Shown piece after piece: positions 59,934 through 64,000 of a stretch of 64,000 bases of DNA; position 1 is the first letter of the stretch, and every line of letters begins with the position of its first letter. The DNA is from Pseudomonas mendocina (GTDB lineage: Bacteria > Pseudomonadota > Gammaproteobacteria > Pseudomonadales > Pseudomonadaceae). Location of the stretch: assembly GCF_900636545.1 (NCBI RefSeq), contig NZ_LR134290.1, forward strand, positions 3,534,001-3,598,000, written 5' to 3'. A model generated the notes under the pieces. That model did no database searches, was not told where the DNA came from, and worked only from the letters and a program-made list of their open reading frames with translations. Made by a program: the position numbers and the translations under genes.

Positions 59934-60884
59934 ATGCACAGAATCGGCTACCTGCTCTCCGACGACTGCCAGGTGCTGTCGCTCGCCACCCAGACCGTCT
60001 TCGAGTACGCCAACATCGTGGCCGAGGCGCCCTTCTACTCCATCGAGTTCTTTTCCATCGCTGGCGGCATCGTGCGCTCGTCCCTGGGTCTGGGCATCGA
60101 AACCCGCGCGCTGAACAATCCCGGCCTGGCCGACACCTGGATGATCGCCGGGGTCAACCAGCCGCTGGAAACGCCGCCGAGCGAGGCCGCCCTGGCCTTC
60201 GTGCGCCAGGCTGGGCAACAGGCACGCCGTGTCGCCGGTATCTGCACCGGCGGTTTCGTGCTGGCCCAGGCCGGCCTGCTCGATGGCCGCCGCGCGACCA
60301 CCCACTGGGCCTACGGCGCCGCCCTGCAGCGTCTGTACCCACAGATCAGCGTCGAGGACGATCGCATCTTCATCATCGATGGCAACGTGTGGACATCCGC
60401 CGGCATGACCGCCGGCCTGGATCTGGCACTAGGCATGGTGGAAAAGGATCTCGGCCCCGACGTGGCGCGCTCGGTGGCGCACAAGCTGGTCATGCACCAG
60501 CGCCGTTCCGGCGGGCAGTCGCAGCACTCGCAGATGCTCACCCTGGCGCCGAAGTCCGACCGCATCCAGAACGCGCTGAACTACGCCCGACAGAACCTGC
60601 ACAAGCCGCTCAGCGTCGAGGAACTGGCCGAGGCCGTGCATCTCAGCCCGCGTCAGTTCACCCGTGTGTTCACCGCTGAGACCGGACAATCCCCGGCCAA
60701 GGCCATCGAGCGCCTGCGCCTGGAAGCGGCGCGGGTGATGATCGAGCAGAGCCGCCATTCCCTGGACGTGATCGCCAAGGAAACCGGCTTTCGCGACCGC
60801 CGCCACATGCGCGAAGTGTTCATTCGCGGCTTCGGCATCCCACCCCAGGCGATACGCCGCGACGTGCGGGGCGTGAGGGCCTGA
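59934..60884 (+). CDS. GlxA-type transcriptional regulator (DJ-1/PfpI + AraC)
   Basis: A 316-residue regulator. Residues about 1-170 are a DJ-1/PfpI-like domain (GYLLSDDCQVLSLATQTVFE, VAGICTGGFVLAQAGLLDGR with the elbow Cys). Residues about 205-310 are an AraC DNA-binding domain (HKPLSVEELAEAVHLSPRQF, DVIAKETGFRDRRHMREVFI). The ATG at 59934 has GAGA upstream; the one at 59913 has AGGA too close to be used. It probably controls the divergent SDR-SDR-MFS operon. Confidence 0.93.
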   Translation: MHRIGYLLSDDCQVLSLATQTVFEYANIVAEAPFYSIEFFSIAGGIVRSSLGLGIETRALNNPGLADTWMIAGVNQPLETPPSEAALAFVRQAGQQARRVAGICTGGFVLAQAGLLDGRRATTHWAYGAALQRLYPQISVEDDRIFIIDGNVWTSAGMTAGLDLALGMVEKDLGPDVARSVAHKLVMHQRRSGGQSQHSQMLTLAPKSDRIQNALNYARQNLHKPLSVEELAEAVHLSPRQFTRVFTAETGQSPAKAIERLRLEAARVMIEQSRHSLDVIAKETGFRDRRHMREVFIRGFGIPPQAIRRDVRGVRA

Positions 60885-60904
60885 GCGAGCCAGGCGAACC
60901 GCCA

Positions 60905-60935
60905 TTGAAATTGAAGTGAACTTCAACGCTAGGGT
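60905..60935 (+). promoter_or_regulatory. MerR-type promoter with 19-bp spacer
   Basis: A -35 TTGAAA (60905-60910) and -10 TAGGGT (60930-60935) are separated by 19 bp. That spacer contains the dyad TTGAAGT-GA-ACTTCAA (60911-60926). Over-long spacers filled by a dyad are the hallmark of promoters twisted open by MerR-family activators. It drives a decayed flavin oxidoreductase gene. Confidence 0.75.
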
Positions 60936-60964
60936 TGCTGCACCTCCAATCGAGAAAGCCCCCC

Positions 60965-61282
60965 ATGAACCTGTTCGATCCCCTTGGCTCGACCCTTTCC
61001 AATCGCCTCGCCAAGGCGGCAATAGAAGAGAACATGGTCGACGGCCGCGCCATGACCGGCCCCGGCGGCGTGGTATTGAAAGGCGACGCGCAGCTCGCCA
61101 GGTTCGAACGCTGGGCTTCTGTCGGTCGTGCCAAAGGCGCGCAGTTCTGGCTGCAGATCAACCATCTCGGCCGGCAGATGCAAGCCAACCTCGGCGCGCC
61201 GACCTGAGCACTGTTGACCCAGCAAGTGCAGGACATCTTCAGTACTCGCCGATATCGGCGCTGGATGCAGGGGTGCCACTGA
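60965..61282 (+). pseudogene. Old-yellow-enzyme-type NADH:flavin oxidoreductase remnant
   Basis: The first 80 codons (to a TGA at 61205) read MNLFDPLGSTLSNRLAKAAI then EENMVDGRAMTGPGGVVLKG and FWLQINHLGRQMQANLGAPT. These are three conserved N-terminal OYE segments. Roughly 35 residues normally found between EENM and GRAMTGPGG are missing, and some 250 C-terminal residues are absent. The same frame continues past the stop with LLTQQVQDIFSTRRYRRWMQ, possibly the fused C-terminal tip. The enzyme cannot be functional. Confidence 0.8.
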
Positions 61283-61285
61283 TAC

Positions 61286-62053
61286 TCAGAACGCGAGCAC
61301 CTCACCATCCTCTGGAATCAGCAGCTTGACCTGTGCGCTGGCAGCGGCTTCGGCCAGCGCCATGCGGCTGACCGGACAGTGACTGATGGCTTCCAGATGA
61401 TTGGCCACCACCGCCGCACCGCTCAACCGGGTGAACTCGATCACCTCGTCGATCCCCATGATGATGTCGCCGCCCAGGTCGAAGCGCGCACCACCTGCCG
61501 GCACCACACTGACCGCCGGCCGGTGCTCGCGGACGCAGGCGCGCACCTCGTCCGTGAGCAGGGTATCGCCGGCCAAGTACAGGCTCGGCTCACCCGGTAT
61601 CTCGATCAGAAACCCGACACCGTGCTCCATCAGACGCCCGACCACTCCCCGACCATGAATGCAGCGGACGGTACGGATGTGTCCGCCAAGAAAGGGACCG
61701 GGGAGATTATGTTCCGGCAATAATGGCTGGACATTCAGGCCACGCTGGCGCAGATGATTGGCATCGTGCGGGGCGCAGATCACCGGGATCTGCCGCTCGC
61801 GCAGCCACTGGGTGCCGGCGCGATCCAGGTGATCGAAATGACCTTTCTGGCAATGGGTGATCAGGCAGTGAGTGACCGACTCCAGCGCGGCGCGAGCACC
61901 GACTGGCAACTCGACTAGTGGATTGCGCTGGCGAGCGCCGAACAATCGCAGCGGTGGTAACGCGCCCTGCCGGGACAGCATGGGGTCGACCAGAACGCGG
62001 TGCTGGCCGAATTCGACGATGATTGTGGCGTTGCGCAGCTGCTGAATCTTCAT
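61286..62053 (-). CDS. Metallo-beta-lactamase-fold hydrolase
   Basis: A 255-residue MBL-fold protein of the UlaG/Lactamase_B_2 group. N-terminal MKIQQLRNATIIVEFGQHRV and LVDPMLSRQG; metal motif LITHCQKGHFDHLD; later GDTLLTDEV and a distal VVANHLEAISHCPVSR. The first motif has four residues between its His positions (HCQKGHFDH) instead of the usual single residue, so the metal site may be unusual. It is divergent from an AraC/GlxA-type regulator. The ATG at 62053 gives the family start. The substrate is unknown. Confidence 0.88.
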   Translation of the reverse strand: MKIQQLRNATIIVEFGQHRVLVDPMLSRQGALPPLRLFGARQRNPLVELPVGARAALESVTHCLITHCQKGHFDHLDRAGTQWLRERQIPVICAPHDANHLRQRGLNVQPLLPEHNLPGPFLGGHIRTVRCIHGRGVVGRLMEHGVGFLIEIPGEPSLYLAGDTLLTDEVRACVREHRPAVSVVPAGGARFDLGGDIIMGIDEVIEFTRLSGAAVVANHLEAISHCPVSRMALAEAAASAQVKLLIPEDGEVLAF

Positions 62054-62149
62054 GAAAAGCCCTCGAGTTCTGAGAGCTCCATGCTGCCTATCCGCACCAT
62101 GAACAATAATGGCAGTATTGGACACCTTCGATTCATTTTAGGCCACTCC

Positions 62150-63106
62150 ATGCGCATTGGTTTGCTGCTGTTTCCCGAGTGCATGCCCGCCGGGCTACTG
62201 GCTTTCGCCGATTTGCTGCATGCCGCCAATCGCCGGAGCGCATCAGCACTGTTCGAGATTCGCTATGTCGCCGAGCAGGCCGGACCGGTGCAATGCGCCC
62301 ATGGACTCGTGCTGCAAGCGCACTCCAACCTCGACCCACGCGCGCTGGATGCCTTGCTGATCCCTGGTTTCTGGGCGGAGTCGGCAGAGCAGGTCGATAC
62401 GCTGCTAACGCGCAATGCCACGCTGATTAAGGCGCTTTCGGCCGCCGGCAAGCGCATTCAACTATGGAGTTACTGCACGGGAGTCGGCCTGCTCGCGGCC
62501 AGCGGCCGGCTCAACGATCAGGCAGCGACGGTGACCTGGTGGCTGGCAGACGTGATGCAGGAGCGCTTCCCACGAGTTTGCTGGCAAAGCGAGAGCAGCT
62601 GCGTGTTCACCCAACGTGTGGCCACCGCCTCCGGGGTGAGCGGTTACCTGCCCATCGCCCAAGGCGTGATCGAGCGTCGTGTTAGCGAGGACGTCTTCAA
62701 GGACCTCAGCCAGTTGATGGTGCTACCCCGCCCTGCCGTGCCCCATAGTGCATTTCAAGGCGCCAGCTTGATGCAGCAACCGACGGGGCTGTTGCGGCGC
62801 CTGCATAGGTTGATCGAGCAGACGCCTGCCGAACAGCTGACCGTGCAGGCACTGGCCGACAGGCTGGCAATGTCCGGGCGCACTCTGGCGCGCAAGGTAC
62901 GGGCGGAAACAGGCGAGGCCGTAGCGAGCTACGCCAGGCGCATCAAGCTCTATCAACTCAGTGAACGACTGGCCATGACCTCGACGCCACTCAGTACCCT
63001 GAGCGCCGACCTGGGTTTCAGTAGCCCGGCCAATCTGCGGCGCATGTTCAAGGCACTGACCGGGCTGACACCTGCGCAATATCGCCAGCAGTATGGGCGT
63101 CAGTAA
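62150..63106 (+). CDS. GlxA-type transcriptional regulator
   Basis: A 318-residue regulator with an N-terminal DJ-1/PfpI-like domain (MRIGLLLFPECMPAGLLAFA, LWSYCTGVGLLAASGRLNDQ with elbow Cys) and a C-terminal AraC domain (LTVQALADRLAMSGRTLARK, LSTLSADLGFSSPANLRRMF, LTGLTPAQYRQQYG). The ATG at 62150 begins the conserved part. It is divergent from the MBL-fold gene, its likely target, 96 bp away. Confidence 0.92.
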   Translation: MRIGLLLFPECMPAGLLAFADLLHAANRRSASALFEIRYVAEQAGPVQCAHGLVLQAHSNLDPRALDALLIPGFWAESAEQVDTLLTRNATLIKALSAAGKRIQLWSYCTGVGLLAASGRLNDQAATVTWWLADVMQERFPRVCWQSESSCVFTQRVATASGVSGYLPIAQGVIERRVSEDVFKDLSQLMVLPRPAVPHSAFQGASLMQQPTGLLRRLHRLIEQTPAEQLTVQALADRLAMSGRTLARKVRAETGEAVASYARRIKLYQLSERLAMTSTPLSTLSADLGFSSPANLRRMFKALTGLTPAQYRQQYGRQ

Positions 63107-63325
63107 CTCAGGCTGACCGGAAACAGTGTTTTCGGTGCCTGATCACAGCAAAATATTTCAAGACAATTCAAAACGTCCCCCACAGGAAACGACAAAACAA
63201 AAATTGCATTGTTCGTTGCACAAGAGGAACAGTTCTTTGCCAAATCTCCGGTTTAATGCGCTTGCTAACGAGGCGTATAAACGAACTGCGACATTTAGCC
63301 GCATCCGTATTACGAGGAGACAAGC
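63107..63325 (+). other. AT-rich intergenic leader
   Basis: This 219-bp stretch is clearly richer in A and T than its surroundings (runs such as AAAACAAAAATTGCATTG). I see no gene and no confident -35/-10 pair. It probably holds the promoter of the following small gene. Confidence 0.45.
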
Positions 63326-63499
63326 ATGAACGTGATCGTGCATGAACGTGACAACGAACATCTTTCCCGTGAAGCCCGTGCCATGGGGATAGTGGCCTGG
63401 GATGTAATTCAGAATGGAGAGCTAGTGGGTATCTTCCCGTCGCAGGACGAAGCCGATGCCTACCGCAAAGCGCTGGAAGACGCGCAACCGCAAGGATAA
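63326..63499 (+). CDS. Small protein, 57 residues
   Basis: An ATG at 63326 with GAGGAGA 6 bases upstream opens a 57-codon frame reading MNVIVHERDNEHLSREARAM, then GIVAWDVIQNGELVGIFPSQ and DEADAYRKALEDAQPQG. The second half (W-V-x5-G-x5-F-x3-EA-x-AY) resembles DUF2188-like small folds with a strand-strand-helix pattern. The strong ribosome site, codon bias and a large hairpin directly after the stop support a real gene. No function is known to me. Confidence 0.75.
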   Translation: MNVIVHERDNEHLSREARAMGIVAWDVIQNGELVGIFPSQDEADAYRKALEDAQPQG

Positions 63500-63798
63500 G
63501 CAGAGGCTGTTGCCGTTTCGAACGAAACGGCAACAGCCTCACGGCGGCGTTTGCAGCGCCCAGCAACACGTCCAGCCAGCGATATCGCCAGCACGCCAAC
63601 TTCCCCCGCAAAAGCACAAAGCCTCCGCCAGAGCCCGACGTCGCCTGGACTGCCCATCGGCACCTCACATCCCTGCAACAGTTGCAACGTCAAATAGCCC
63701 GGTTCGATTTCCAGGTGGCCATGCGCCCCGAGGGCGATGCGCGAATCACTGGATTCGACATCAGGCCAGGTGTAACGGGTGTAGAGTTGAGTGCTCAT
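63460..63798 (-). CDS. Hypothetical protein downstream of the ferredoxin-domain gene
   Basis: A 112-codon frame starting with a good ribosome site (AAGAGGA, 7 bases before the ATG), 14 bp after the upstream gene. The first 50 residues look protein-like (MSTQLYTRYTWPDVESSDSR, LEIEPGYLTLQLLQGCEVPM). The rest is Arg/Ala-rich, reads straight through an 18-bp hairpin and overlaps the convergent small gene by 40 bp. The 3' part may therefore be read-through after a truncation. I do not recognise a family. Confidence 0.45.
   Translation of the reverse strand: MSTQLYTRYTWPDVESSDSRIALGAHGHLEIEPGYLTLQLLQGCEVPMGSPGDVGLWRRLCAFAGEVGVLAISLAGRVAGRCKRRREAVAVSFETATASAYPCGCASSSALR
63503..63540. terminator. 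Perfect 18-bp inverted repeat
   Basis: GAGGCTGTTGCCGTTTCG and its exact complement CGAAACGGCAACAGCCTC are separated by two bases, directly after the small-protein stop. It may end transcription. It is far longer and more perfect than the other hairpins here and lacks a U-run. Confidence 0.6.
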
Positions 63799-63812
63799 TT
63801 CCCAGTCCTCTT

Positions 63813-64000
63813 ACAGATCAAGCACCAGCGGTTGCACACCATCCTCACCCTGTGCCGGCACCACGCAGCAGATCAACACACCGCCGTCCTGCGGCAATTC
63901 GGCCGGAGGGTTCGGATAATGCACCTGACCACTGAGCAGACGCGTCTTGCAGGTGCCGCAGGAACCACCCCGACAACTGAACTCGGGCGTAAGACCGCGA
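63813..64000 (-). CDS. 2Fe-2S ferredoxin-domain protein, C-terminal part
   Basis: The frame is open to the window edge, so the gene starts beyond it. The visible 61 residues carry the plant-type ferredoxin cluster motif FSCRGGSCGTCKTRLLSG and the fourth cysteine in VLICCVVP, then a VLDL ending. Such a tail is usual in multi-domain oxidoreductases (reductase or PPOX modules fused to a C-terminal ferredoxin). The partner domains are outside the window. A hypothetical gene follows 14 bp downstream. Confidence 0.85.

Noticed and set aside
1..64000. Prophage, transposon, toxin-antitoxin or defence island
   Set aside because: No integrase, transposase, phage structural gene, restriction-modification, Cas, retron or toxin-antitoxin pair was seen on either strand; accessory content is metabolic and regulatory.

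Overview
The window reads as a gamma-proteobacterial chromosome, most likely Pseudomonas in the broad sense and perhaps the P. mendocina/oleovorans (Ectopseudomonas) side. The grounds are the high-GC codon use, the repertoire of PAS chemoreceptors, GGDEF proteins, ecotin, RlhA, MdaB and CvfB, a Pseudomonas-type REP doublet, and dense Shine-Dalgarno-led operons. The genus comes from recalled family resemblance, not from a search. I see no transposase, integrase, phage gene, rRNA or CRISPR array. One tRNA gene (Thr, anticodon CGU) is present.

Layout. 0-9 kb: the end of a PAS chemoreceptor, a Tat-exported SMP-30 protein, an exported protein made almost entirely of eleven 13-residue repeats, a cupin, a LysR regulator, ecotin, an HDOD protein, a YecA/SEC-C protein and leuA. 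leuA is preceded by a putative leucine-rich leader peptide and competing RNA stems. 9-16 kb: an AraC regulator, rlhA, two soluble chemoreceptors (one CZB type, one double-PAS type), and a divergent quinol monooxygenase/MdaB pair. 16-38 kb: a housekeeping and signalling block with four GGDEF proteins (one MHYT-GGDEF-EAL), two tandem lipoproteins, PpiC, EamA, a TSUP permease, a YebC paralogue, Nudix and GNAT enzymes, tRNA-Thr, cvfB, a sugar dehydrogenase and an MFS carrier. 38-43 kb: a two-gene hydroxypyruvate isomerase/hydroxyacid dehydrogenase operon, then a four-gene PhnD/PhnC/PhnE/PhnE-type importer.

43-63 kb is an accessory, redox-rich region. It holds many NAD(P)-dependent oxidoreductases (five SDRs, two MDRs), each group beside its own regulator (ArsR, AraC, LysR, HxlR, GlxA type). 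Several operators can be read directly: three 20-bp palindromes for ArsR, a 9+9 inverted repeat beside hxlR, a composite dyad at the GlxA-type regulator, and a textbook MerR-type promoter. The region is also decaying. A merR gene has lost its middle, an old-yellow-enzyme gene is a small remnant still carrying that MerR promoter, a 29-codon porin tail survives, and the 3' end of arsR is partly duplicated. The window closes with a 57-residue small protein, an 18-bp perfect hairpin, and the end of a 2Fe-2S ferredoxin-domain gene on the minus strand.

The best candidates for something undescribed are the 13-residue-repeat exported protein (2195-2713), the leuA leader (8829-8996), the ArsR regulon with its duplicated tail (43116-44984), and the orphaned MerR promoter (60905-60935).
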